Of a DNA stretch of 64,000 nt, positions 1 through 7,091 are shown in pieces; positions within the stretch are counted from its first letter, which is position 1; the number at the start of each line of letters is the position of its first letter. The notes beneath the pieces were generated by a model. That model was given only the letters and a program-made list of their open reading frames with translations, was not told the DNA's origin and did not search any database. The translations under genes and the position numbers were made by a program. This DNA is from Shimia abyssi (GTDB lineage: Bacteria; Pseudomonadota; Alphaproteobacteria; Rhodobacterales; Rhodobacteraceae): contig NZ_PYGJ01000001.1 in NCBI RefSeq assembly GCF_003014475.1, positions 248,001 to 312,000 on the forward strand. Direction: 5' to 3'.

Positions 1-557
1 TCTGTAAACAATGCGAAATCCACCTTCGCATTGACCGCTGTTGCAGCGTCAACTTCGCTGTCCCCAACATAGAGAACCGCCCCGCTGCCCAAGGCGTCAA
101 TACAGTGCAACAAAGGCATCGCATGGGGTTTTCGTTCGGCCAAACTGTCCCCGCCCAGGATCACTTCAAAGTGATCAGCGAGCTCCAATGCCTCCAAAAG
201 ATGCACAGCTGCCCCATGCGGCTTGTTGGTACACAGGCCCAGCCGCACCCCCTGCGCTCGCAATTCATCCAGCGCCGCCAAAACACCCGGATAGCATTTG
301 CTCTGCTCAACCGGCATGGTTTCATAAAACCCCAAAACCATGTCGTGCAGACGTTGGTACTCTGTCTCCGGCAGACAGTATTCCTGCATCACCAACTTGA
401 TCAACGTTGGCAACCCATTGCCAACAAAGGATGTTAACCGCTCCAGCGAAATCAGTTCACATCTTTCGATGTCCAACATGCGGTTCACCGCCACGTGGAT
501 ATCACCCATGCTGTCAACAAGTGTGCCATCAAGATCAAAAACAACGATATTGCCCAC
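1..557 (-). CDS. Phosphoglycolate phosphatase-like HAD hydrolase (3' end cut by window edge)
   Basis: Reading the minus strand from a GTG at 557 gives an open frame to the left edge, so the C-terminus is missing. The protein opens with the HAD nucleophile motif FDLDGTLVDS, has the motif II Thr in LCTNKP, a motif III Lys in ERKPHAMPL, and the Mg-binding motif IV GDSEVD. The spacing and the large helical cap between motifs I and II match the phosphoglycolate phosphatase (Gph) group, which dephosphorylates 2-phosphoglycolate. The GTG start is supported by GAGAAAGG seven bases upstream. A second, complete Gph-like gene lies at 48245-48916, so the substrate of this copy is uncertain; a different small phosphoester is possible. 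Confidence 0.8.
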   Translation of the reverse strand, partial: MGNIVVFDLDGTLVDSMGDIHVAVNRMLDIERCELISLERLTSFVGNGLPTLIKLVMQEYCLPETEYQRLHDMVLGFYETMPVEQSKCYPGVLAALDELRAQGVRLGLCTNKPHGAAVHLLEALELADHFEVILGGDSLAERKPHAMPLLHCIDALGSGAVLYVGDSEVDAATAVNAKVDFALFT

Positions 558-571
558 GGCCGGACCTTTCT

Positions 572-606
572 CAAAACAAACTCTCCCGCCTTTGCAGGCG
601 AGAGAG
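572..606 (-). terminator. Probable intrinsic terminator after puuD
   Basis: On the minus strand CTCTCGCCT, a GCAA loop and AGGCGGGAG form a 9-bp stem with one G-T pair, followed by the T-rich stretch TTTGTTTT. It lies downstream of the puuD stop and just before the ribosome binding site of the left-edge phosphatase gene. Confidence 0.55.
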
Positions 607-679
607 ATCAAATCTCGTGTCTCATTTCCGGCATCCTAGCTGAACCGCGTTTTCCGGCCCAGCCCTGAACGATGCAGTT

Positions 680-1915
680 TCAACCTTTTTGTGCCTCACG
701 ATACCATCTGATGATGACCGCGCGCTCATCCGGCTCCATCCAGCTCACATTAGCCGGTGGCATTGCCTCGCTCACACCCGATTGCAGATAGATCTGGCGC
801 GCTGCTGCGGCCACTTCTGTCGGCGTTTCCAGCAGGATATCCTTGGGAGCGCGGCGAATACCATCATATCCCGGCTCACGCGCGTGGCACATGGAACACC
901 GCCCCAGCACGATATCGGTCACATCCTCAAAGCCATCCGCACTGGCATAGACCTGTTCGGCGGGTGTGAGCGCGCGCGCCTCTTCTTCATCATAATCGCT
1001 TTGCATCAACGGCGCGGTCGACAGCCACATCACACAGATGAATAGAATAGCCGTCACAGCCCACGTCCAATATGGCGTCCCCTGACGCGCGTGCATCGAG
1101 TTAAAGAAGTGCCGGATCGTGACCCCCATCAGGAACACCAGCGCCGCGATGATCCAATTATATTCGGTGGCAAACGCCAGCGGATAGTGGTTTGACAGCA
1201 TCAGGAAAAGCACCGGCAACGTCAGATAGTTGTTATGCGTCGAACGCAGCTTGGCAATCTTGCCATATTTCGGATCAGGCGTGCGCCCTTCTTGCAAATC
1301 TTTCACCACAATGCGCTGGTTGGGCATGATGATAAAGAACACGTTTGCTGTCATGATCGTGGCGGTGAACGCCCCCAGATGCAGCATCATTGCCCGCCCG
1401 GTAAAGACCTGATTGTATCCCCAACCCATGATTACCAGCAGCACAAAAAGCAGCAACATCAATCCGATAGGATGCTCTGCCAATCCCGATTTGCACAACC
1501 GATCATAGACCAGCCAGCCGACGGTCAGCGACAACGCCGAAATCGCAATCCCCTGCCAAAGTGCCAGCTCGGCCTTGTTCTGATCAATCAAGTACAGCTC
1601 TCCGCCAACCCAATAGACAATCATCAACAACGCCGCCCCGCTTAACCAGGTCGAATAGCTTTCCCATTTGAACCAGGTCAGATGGTCGGGCATTTCCTCT
1701 GGCGCGACCAGATATTTCTGGATGTGATAAAACCCACCGCCATGCACCTGCCATTCTTCGCCATGCGCCCCAACCGGCAGGTTGGGCACTTTGCGCAGCC
1801 CCAGGTCCAACGCGATAAAGTAAAAAGACGACCCGATCCACGCAACCGCAGTGATCACATGCAGCCAGCGCACTGCAAAGGCCAGCCAGTCCCAGATAAT
1901 GGCAAATTCGTACAT
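680..1915 (-). CDS. puuD: PuuD-type urate oxidase, membrane-bound with C-terminal cytochrome c domain
   Basis: This 411-residue protein matches the PuuD family, which oxidises urate to 5-hydroxyisourate at the membrane and passes electrons to the respiratory chain through a fused cytochrome c. The N-terminal part has about eight hydrophobic membrane segments. The C-terminus carries a CSMCH haem c motif near residues 340-344 and a MPPAN segment that probably supplies the axial Met. The ATG at 1915 is chosen over one at 1945 because GGAGG sits five bases before it and the protein then starts MYEFAIIWDW, as in the family. It is divergent from a LysR regulator, and ureide genes lie beyond, which fits the assignment. 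Confidence 0.92.
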   Translation of the reverse strand: MYEFAIIWDWLAFAVRWLHVITAVAWIGSSFYFIALDLGLRKVPNLPVGAHGEEWQVHGGGFYHIQKYLVAPEEMPDHLTWFKWESYSTWLSGAALLMIVYWVGGELYLIDQNKAELALWQGIAISALSLTVGWLVYDRLCKSGLAEHPIGLMLLLFVLLVIMGWGYNQVFTGRAMMLHLGAFTATIMTANVFFIIMPNQRIVVKDLQEGRTPDPKYGKIAKLRSTHNNYLTLPVLFLMLSNHYPLAFATEYNWIIAALVFLMGVTIRHFFNSMHARQGTPYWTWAVTAILFICVMWLSTAPLMQSDYDEEEARALTPAEQVYASADGFEDVTDIVLGRCSMCHAREPGYDGIRRAPKDILLETPTEVAAAARQIYLQSGVSEAMPPANVSWMEPDERAVIIRWYREAQKG

Positions 1916-1965
1916 ACGTGCCTCCGATATTTCCGTTGCAGCCACGCTAGCGCAGCGCCCGATTA

Positions 1966-1980
1966 TTCTCTATTGTAGAA
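1966..1980. promoter_or_regulatory. Candidate LysR-type operator between puuD and the regulator gene
   Basis: The divergent intergenic region contains TTCT-CTATTGT-AGAA, an interrupted dyad that includes a T-N11-A core as is usual for LysR-type sites. It lies 51 bases upstream of puuD and 40 bases upstream of the regulator start. Binding is inferred only. Confidence 0.4.
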
Positions 1981-2019
1981 AAAAGCCGAAGAGCTTCAAA
2001 AATATCCTGAAGATCCAAT

Positions 2020-2928
2020 ATGTCCTATTTTGACAACATCCGCACCTTTGTCCGAGTCTATGAATTGGGCAGTATGTCCGCCGCAGCGCGTGATCAACGC
2101 ATTTCTGCGGCGGTCGCATCATCGCGAATCTCTCAGCTTGAAGAATATCTCAGTGTCCGGCTGTTCCAACGCACCACGCGCCAGCTTAATCCGACCGAAC
2201 AGGGCAATATCTACTATGCCGGGGCCTGCAAAATTCTCGAAGCGATTGAAGATGCCGAGTCTGCAGTGAACTCGATTACGCAAAGCCCGCGCGGGCTATT
2301 GCATGTGGCGGCTCCGCTGGGTGTCGGCCGCCGGTTGATCGCACCGCTCGTGCCTGAGTTTAAACAGGAATACCCCCTGATCGACCTGCGCCTGCGCCTC
2401 TCGGACCGCAAACTGGACCTCACAGCCGAGGGGTTGGACGTGGCGTTCTTTCTCGGCGTGCCCGAGGACAGCGCCCTGCGTATCCGCAAAATCGCGGATT
2501 GCCCGCGTGTTTTGTGCGCCAGTCCGCTTTATCTGGAGGCGCGCGGTGTGCCGGTCTCGCCAGGTGAGTTGACCGATGGCACCCATGACTGCCTCAACCT
2601 GCGCTATCCCGGCGCGCCGGAATTCCAATGGCCCCTGCAAACCGAGAGCGGCACACATAAATTCGCCGTCAAAGGCCCCTTCGAGACCGATGACGGCGAC
2701 GTGCTCACCAATTGGGCGCTTGATGGACAAGGGATCGTGCTAAAACCGGTGTTCGAGATTGCCGAGCAGCTCAAGACCGGTGCGCTCATCCCCGTCTTGC
2801 AAGACACACCGCCAATCCCGATACAAATGGCGCTGCTTTATATGCATCGCCGCCATCAGGACCCAAAGACGCGCTTGTTTATCGACTTTATGGTCGACCG
2901 AATGCAATCCGCCCTATCAGCGACATGA
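2020..2928 (+). CDS. LysR-family transcriptional regulator, probably of the urate/ureide genes
   Basis: The 302-residue product has the LysR layout: an N-terminal winged helix-turn-helix (residues about 1-60, with GSMSAAARDQRISAAVASSR and LFQRTTRQLNPTEQG), then a periplasmic-binding-protein-like effector domain from about residue 90. It is transcribed divergently from puuD across a 104-bp gap and faces uraH. This placement suggests control of the urate genes in response to a pathway intermediate, which is inference from context. The ATG is preceded by GAAGA six bases upstream. LysR proteins of this subtype (ending in a short HRRH-containing tail) are numerous, so the effector cannot be named. 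Confidence 0.88.
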   Translation: MSYFDNIRTFVRVYELGSMSAAARDQRISAAVASSRISQLEEYLSVRLFQRTTRQLNPTEQGNIYYAGACKILEAIEDAESAVNSITQSPRGLLHVAAPLGVGRRLIAPLVPEFKQEYPLIDLRLRLSDRKLDLTAEGLDVAFFLGVPEDSALRIRKIADCPRVLCASPLYLEARGVPVSPGELTDGTHDCLNLRYPGAPEFQWPLQTESGTHKFAVKGPFETDDGDVLTNWALDGQGIVLKPVFEIAEQLKTGALIPVLQDTPPIPIQMALLYMHRRHQDPKTRLFIDFMVDRMQSALSAT

Positions 2929-2940
2929 AACCAAAGGTAG

Positions 2941-2960
2941 GTCGGACAAATTTGTCCGAC
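2941..2960. other. Perfect 20-bp palindrome between convergent genes
   Basis: GTCGGACAAA is followed directly by its exact reverse complement. The arms extend three more bases on each side with one G-T mismatch (2938-2963). It lies in the 43-bp gap between the stops of the LysR gene and uraH. It may act as a bidirectional stem-loop terminator (stem GTCGGACA, loop AATT), although no U-tract follows. Alternatively it is a protein site: the TTGTCCGAC half-site is reminiscent of GntR/FadR-type operators. Confidence 0.6.
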
Positions 2961-2971
2961 TTACGACGGGG

Positions 2972-3328
2972 TCAGCTCCCTCGATATGTCGAATACCCAT
3001 ATGGCGACAACAAAAGTGGCACATGATAATGGGCCTCACCGTCAGCCATGCCAAAGCGGATCGGCACCTGATCAAGAAACAACGGATCCTCCTGCACTTG
3101 ACCGCTCTCACGCAGGTAGTCACCACAGAAAAACACCAATTCATACGTGCCCGTCTTGAATTGATCCTGCGGCAGAATCGGCGCATCGGTGCGCCCGTCG
3201 TCATTGGTCACCGTCTCAACAAGTAACTTATGGGAATTGCCGCTCACGCGGTACAACGCAATCCGGATCCCTTCTGCCGGACATCCCCGTGCTGTGTCCA
3301 ATACATGAGTCGTCAGATATCCAGCCAT
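2972..3328 (-). CDS. uraH: 5-hydroxyisourate hydrolase (transthyretin-like)
   Basis: The 118-residue protein hydrolyses 5-hydroxyisourate, the PuuD product, to OHCU (2-oxo-4-hydroxy-4-carboxy-5-ureidoimidazoline). It has the family's N-terminal [14 protein letters not shown] block and the C-terminal YSTYRGS tetrapeptide region that marks hydrolases rather than true transthyretins, and its length is typical. The ATG at 3328 is preceded by AAGGGG six bases upstream; a longer frame from 3370 lacks such a site. It faces away from the puuE-uraD gene across an intergenic region with a dyad (3390-3432). Confidence 0.95.
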   Translation of the reverse strand: MAGYLTTHVLDTARGCPAEGIRIALYRVSGNSHKLLVETVTNDDGRTDAPILPQDQFKTGTYELVFFCGDYLRESGQVQEDPLFLDQVPIRFGMADGEAHYHVPLLLSPYGYSTYRGS

Positions 3329-3389
3329 AATGTGCCCCTTTTTGTAACGTCCAACCCTTTTAACGCTCAAAGCGTCTGCAACGGCAGCA

Positions 3390-3432
3390 TGTGACTACCA
3401 ATAGCTCTTTCAAAATTATTATGAAAGTCACA
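3390..3432. promoter_or_regulatory. Dyad-rich divergent promoter region of uraH and puuE-uraD
   Basis: TGTGACT at 3390-3396 is matched by AGTCACA at 3426-3432, and inside it CTTTCA (3407-3412) is matched by TGAAAG (3422-3427). The region is AT-rich compared with its surroundings and separates two divergent genes of one pathway, so it is a good place for a shared operator. Regulator identity is not shown. Confidence 0.45.
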
Positions 3433-3479
3433 GACATTTTCTTGCGCTAGAAAGAAATGAACGGAAATGGAGCGCCCAC

Positions 3480-4895
3480 GTGACACGATATCCCCGCGAC
3501 CTGCGCGGCTACGGACCGACCCCGCCAAACCCACAATGGCCCGGTGACGCCAAAGTCGCCGTACAGTTTGTGTTGAACTACGAAGAGGGCGGCGAAAACT
3601 GCGTCCTGCATGGCGATGCCGCGTCCGAGGCGTTTCTGTCGGACATACCGGGTGCCGCCCAATGGCCTGACCAGCGCCATTGGAATATGGAATCGATTTA
3701 TGAATACGGCGCGCGAGCCGGCTTCTGGCGTCTGCACCGTCTGTTCACCACTGCCAACATCCCGATCACAATCTATGGCGTCGCCACTGCACTCGCGCGC
3801 AGCCCCGAACAGGTCGCCGCGATGAAATCCGCAAATTGGGAGATTGCCAGCCACGGTCTCAAATGGGTCGAACACAAGGACATGCCCGCCGAGGAAGAGC
3901 GCGCTGCCATCGCCGATGCGATCCGCCTGCACACTGAAGTTGTTGGGGAACCACCGCGTGGCTGGTACACCGGGCGCTGCTCGGAAAACACAGTCCGCCT
4001 TGTGGGCGAAACCGGGGCTTTCGACTATATTTCCGATACGTACGACGACGATCTGCCCTATTGGCTCGAATTTGGCGATCGTGACCAGCTGATCATCCCC
4101 TACACGCTTGAAGCCAACGATATGCGCTTTGCGACGGCGCCCGGTTACACGACTGGCGAACAGTTCTTTCAATATCTCAAAGACGCGTTTGACGTTCTTT
4201 ACGCCGAAGGCGACGCAGGCGCGCCCAAGATGATGTCCATCGGCCTTCATTGTCGCCTGATCGGACGTCCGGGCAAAATTGCCGGGCTCAAACGCTTTAT
4301 TGACTACATCCAGAGCTTTGATCACGTCTGGACCCCGCGCCGACTTGATATTGCACAGCATTGGGCCGCAACCCATCCACCCAAACGCTTTGAACGCCCC
4401 AGCCGCATGAACCGTGATACCTTTGTCGCCACCTATGGCGGCATTTTTGAGCATTCCCCATGGATTGCGGAACGCGCCTTTGATCTTGAACTTGGCCCCG
4501 CCCATGACAGCGCAACCGGTGTACATAATGCGCTCTGCCGGATGTTCCGCAGCGCCTCGACCAACGAACGCATGGGCGTACTCACCGCGCACCCGGACCT
4601 TGCCGGAAAACTCGCCTCTGCCGGTCGGCTGACTGCCGAAAGCACGTCTGAGCAATCCGGCGCCGGCCTTGATATGCTCACCGATGAGGAACGTGACACC
4701 TTCACCCGCCTCAACACCGCGTATGTCGAAAAGCATGGGTTTCCCTTTATTATCGCCGTACGCGATCACGACAAGTCAAGCATCATGGCCGCATTCCACC
4801 GCCGCATCGACAATGCATCTGACGTGGAATTCGCTGAGGCTTGCAAACAGGTTGAACGCATCGCAGAATTCCGCCTGATGGATTTGTTGCCGTGA
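3480..4895 (+). CDS. Fused allantoinase (PuuE) and OHCU decarboxylase (UraD)
   Basis: This 471-residue protein joins two ureide enzymes. Residues 1 to about 305 are a PuuE-type allantoinase of the polysaccharide-deacetylase fold (allantoin to allantoate), with conserved blocks such as NYEEGGEN, WEIASHGLKW and GWYTGRCSEN. From about residue 308 there is an OHCU decarboxylase domain that makes S-allantoin from OHCU; it keeps the catalytic His in LTAHPDLAGK (about H371), the EQSGAGL block (about E391) and GFPFIIAVR. The domain order thus covers consecutive reactions in reverse. The start is GTG, with GGAG seven bases upstream. The stop overlaps the allA start by four bases (GTGA), so the two are translationally coupled. 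Confidence 0.93.
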   Translation: MTRYPRDLRGYGPTPPNPQWPGDAKVAVQFVLNYEEGGENCVLHGDAASEAFLSDIPGAAQWPDQRHWNMESIYEYGARAGFWRLHRLFTTANIPITIYGVATALARSPEQVAAMKSANWEIASHGLKWVEHKDMPAEEERAAIADAIRLHTEVVGEPPRGWYTGRCSENTVRLVGETGAFDYISDTYDDDLPYWLEFGDRDQLIIPYTLEANDMRFATAPGYTTGEQFFQYLKDAFDVLYAEGDAGAPKMMSIGLHCRLIGRPGKIAGLKRFIDYIQSFDHVWTPRRLDIAQHWAATHPPKRFERPSRMNRDTFVATYGGIFEHSPWIAERAFDLELGPAHDSATGVHNALCRMFRSASTNERMGVLTAHPDLAGKLASAGRLTAESTSEQSGAGLDMLTDEERDTFTRLNTAYVEKHGFPFIIAVRDHDKSSIMAAFHRRIDNASDVEFAEACKQVERIAEFRLMDLLP

Positions 4896-5377
4896 GCCGG
4901 ATCATCGCCCAGCCCCTCACACAAACGGCGTTCGCGCCCTTTGGCGATGTTTTGGCCGTTTCGGGGCCACCTGACAAGCTGATCAATCAGGGGCTGTGCG
5001 GGCGTCACCATGACCTTGCGCGGCTCGATTTCAGCGATGGGCGCGCCGGGATCAGCCTGTTTGACGCTATTCCCCGCAGCCTGCCCTACAGCGTTGATAT
5101 GGTCGAGCGCCATCCCGAAGGGTCACAGGCGTTTGTCCCGATGACTGCGACATCCTTTCTGGTCGTAGTAGCGACTGACAGCGATGGCCGCCCCAACACG
5201 CCACAAGCGTTCCTGACCGAACCCGGTCAGGCCATCAATCTGCACCGCAATACATGGCACGGCGTCCTGACGCCGCTATCGGCACCCGGCCTGTTCGCCG
5301 TTGTCGACCGGATTGGCGACGGCGCCAATCTCGAAGAATTCTGGTTCGATACTCCGTTCACCGTGGATCGCACCTGA
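4892..5377 (+). CDS. allA: Ureidoglycolate lyase
   Basis: The 161-residue protein belongs to the AllA family, which cleaves ureidoglycolate to glyoxylate and urea. Typical blocks are the N-terminal AFAPFGDVL, the central ERHPEGSQAF and the C-terminal NTWHGVL with its conserved His. It starts with GTG inside the last codons of the puuE-uraD gene. Allantoicase, needed to make ureidoglycolate from allantoate, is not in the window, so it is presumably encoded elsewhere. Confidence 0.93.
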   Translation: MSRIIAQPLTQTAFAPFGDVLAVSGPPDKLINQGLCGRHHDLARLDFSDGRAGISLFDAIPRSLPYSVDMVERHPEGSQAFVPMTATSFLVVVATDSDGRPNTPQAFLTEPGQAINLHRNTWHGVLTPLSAPGLFAVVDRIGDGANLEEFWFDTPFTVDRT

Positions 5378-5477
5378 AGCTGCGCGGATCGCGGGGGCCA
5401 AATATCCCCGCCCGCCACAATGGAAGCCGCACATCAAAGAAGGCGGCAAGACCCCCCATACCAAAGGAGAAACGCGT

Positions 5478-6902
5478 ATGGCTGAGACTTCAATAGGGAC
5501 AGCGGAACAGCTGAAAGACCCCAATTATACCCCCCCACTGGCTAAAGCGATCCCGCTTGGCATTCAACATGTGCTGGCGATGTTTGTCTCAAACGTCACG
5601 CCCGCAATCATCATCTGTGGCGCGGCAGGCTTTGGCTTTGGCTCAAACTCGCCTGACTTTCCACAGATGATTTACATGATCCAGATGTCGATGTTCTTTG
5701 CAGGACTGGCGACGCTGATCCAGACCATCGGGGTTGGCCCGGTGGGTGCCAAACTGCCCATTGTGCAGGGCACCAGCTTTGCCTTTATTCCGATCATGAT
5801 CCCGCTGGTCGCGGGCAAGGGCGTGGACGCCATTGCCGTCGTCATGGGCGGTGTTGTTGTCGGCGGCCTGTTTCATGCCGTGCTTGGCTTGTTCATTGGG
5901 CGCATTCGCTTTGCGCTGCCCCCACTTGTGACTGGTCTTGTCGTCACAATGATCGGCCTCGCCCTTGTCAAAGTGGGTATTCAATATGCCGCTGGTGGTG
6001 TTCCGGCGATTGGCAAACCTGAATATGGCAGCCTGCTGAATTGGTTTGTGGCCAGCGTTGTGATCGTGGTCACACTGGGCTTTAAATTTTACGCACGTGG
6101 AATGCTGTCGGTCTCTGCCGTTTTGATCGGTTTGATCGCGGGCTATATCGTGGCGTTCGCCCTTGGCATGGTAAACTTCGGCAATGTCGGCCGCGCCGCG
6201 AGCTTTGCTTTGCCAAATCCGCTGCATTTCGGGCTCGACTTCAGCATCGCCGCCATCATCGGTTTCTGTTTGATGAGCTTTGTATCGGCTGTTGAAACCG
6301 TTGGTGACGTCTCGGGCATCACAAAGGGCGGTGCCGGACGCGAAGCCACCGACAAGGAAATCGAAGGCGCAACCTATGCCGACGGTTTGGGCACGGCGGT
6401 TTCCGGCCTGTTTGGCGCATTGCCAAACACATCCTTTAGCCAGAACGTCGGCCTTATCGCGATGACCGGCTTGATGAGCCGCCACGTGGTAACAATCGGC
6501 GCGCTGTTCCTGATTGCCGCCGGGTTGGTGCCCAAGATCGGCGCGATCATCTCGACCATCCCAATCGAAGTTCTGGGGGGCGGCGTGATCGTCATGTTTG
6601 GCATGGTCGCTGCGGCTGGTGTCTCGATGCTGTCAGACGTGCATTGGAACCGCCGCAATATGGTGATCTTTGCTATCTCCCTCAGCCTTGGACTGGGTCT
6701 GCAACTGGAACCCGGCGCGCTTCAGCATTTGCCCGGAACGCTCAAGGTTCTGGCCACCAGCGGTATCCTGCCTGCTGCCCTGATTGCGATTGTTCTAAAC
6801 CTTGTCCTGCCCGAAGAACTGGCCGCCGAGGCCACGGACGAGGTGTCAGGTGGTCACTCAGGTCATGGCGCGGGATCGCTTGGCAAAGACGACCACGTCT
6901 AA
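5478..6902 (+). CDS. NCS2-family purine (urate/xanthine) permease
   Basis: The 474-residue protein is a nucleobase:cation symporter of the NCS2/NAT family with about 12-14 hydrophobic segments. Family blocks include IPLGIQHVLAMFVSNVTP at the N-terminus, QGTSFAFIPIM, and the NAT signature QNVGLIAMTG in the second half. The ATG at 5478 has AAAGGAGA seven bases upstream, so the longer frame from 5301 is rejected. The position at the end of the urate block points to urate, xanthine or another ureide precursor as cargo; sequence alone does not separate these. The C-terminal tail is Gly/His-rich (GGHSGHGAG). Confidence 0.9.
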   Translation: MAETSIGTAEQLKDPNYTPPLAKAIPLGIQHVLAMFVSNVTPAIIICGAAGFGFGSNSPDFPQMIYMIQMSMFFAGLATLIQTIGVGPVGAKLPIVQGTSFAFIPIMIPLVAGKGVDAIAVVMGGVVVGGLFHAVLGLFIGRIRFALPPLVTGLVVTMIGLALVKVGIQYAAGGVPAIGKPEYGSLLNWFVASVVIVVTLGFKFYARGMLSVSAVLIGLIAGYIVAFALGMVNFGNVGRAASFALPNPLHFGLDFSIAAIIGFCLMSFVSAVETVGDVSGITKGGAGREATDKEIEGATYADGLGTAVSGLFGALPNTSFSQNVGLIAMTGLMSRHVVTIGALFLIAAGLVPKIGAIISTIPIEVLGGGVIVMFGMVAAAGVSMLSDVHWNRRNMVIFAISLSLGLGLQLEPGALQHLPGTLKVLATSGILPAALIAIVLNLVLPEELAAEATDEVSGGHSGHGAGSLGKDDHV

Positions 6903-6930
6903 GCCACATCCCAAATTCCCAACAAACATT

Positions 6931-6962
6931 AAGCGCTGCGAGATATTCGCGGCGCTTTTTTT
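6931..6962 (+). terminator. Intrinsic terminator after the permease gene
   Basis: AAGCGCTGCGA and TCGCGGCGCTT form an 11-bp stem with one G-T pair and a GATAT loop, followed by seven T residues. It closes the puuE-uraD/allA/permease transcript before aceE. Confidence 0.9.
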
Positions 6963-7031
6963 GCGTTATACCCAGAAATACGAGTTTCCCGCTGGGCGCA
7001 TGACTGCTATGACCCAGCCCATCTAGCTAAG

Positions 7032-7049
7032 TAGTTTAACATTAAACTA
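7032..7049. promoter_or_regulatory. 18-bp palindrome in the aceE promoter region
   Basis: TAGTTTAA-CA-TTAAACTA is a perfect inverted repeat with 8-bp arms, 43 bases upstream of the aceE start codon. Its symmetry, AT-rich core and place suggest an operator for the PDH operon. The shape is typical of MarR-type or similar dimeric regulators; the regulator is not identifiable here. Confidence 0.6.
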
Positions 7050-7091
7050 TAACCGCGCAACGCTACGTCAAACTGGAGGAGGACGCATATT

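Noticed and set aside
3447..4769. 440-codon open frame on the minus strand opposite puuE-uraD
   Set aside because: It is a shadow of a well-recognised fusion enzyme.
5301..5477. Long N-terminal extension of the NCS2 permease
   Set aside because: It overlaps allA in another frame; the ATG at 5478 has a strong ribosome binding site and fits the family.
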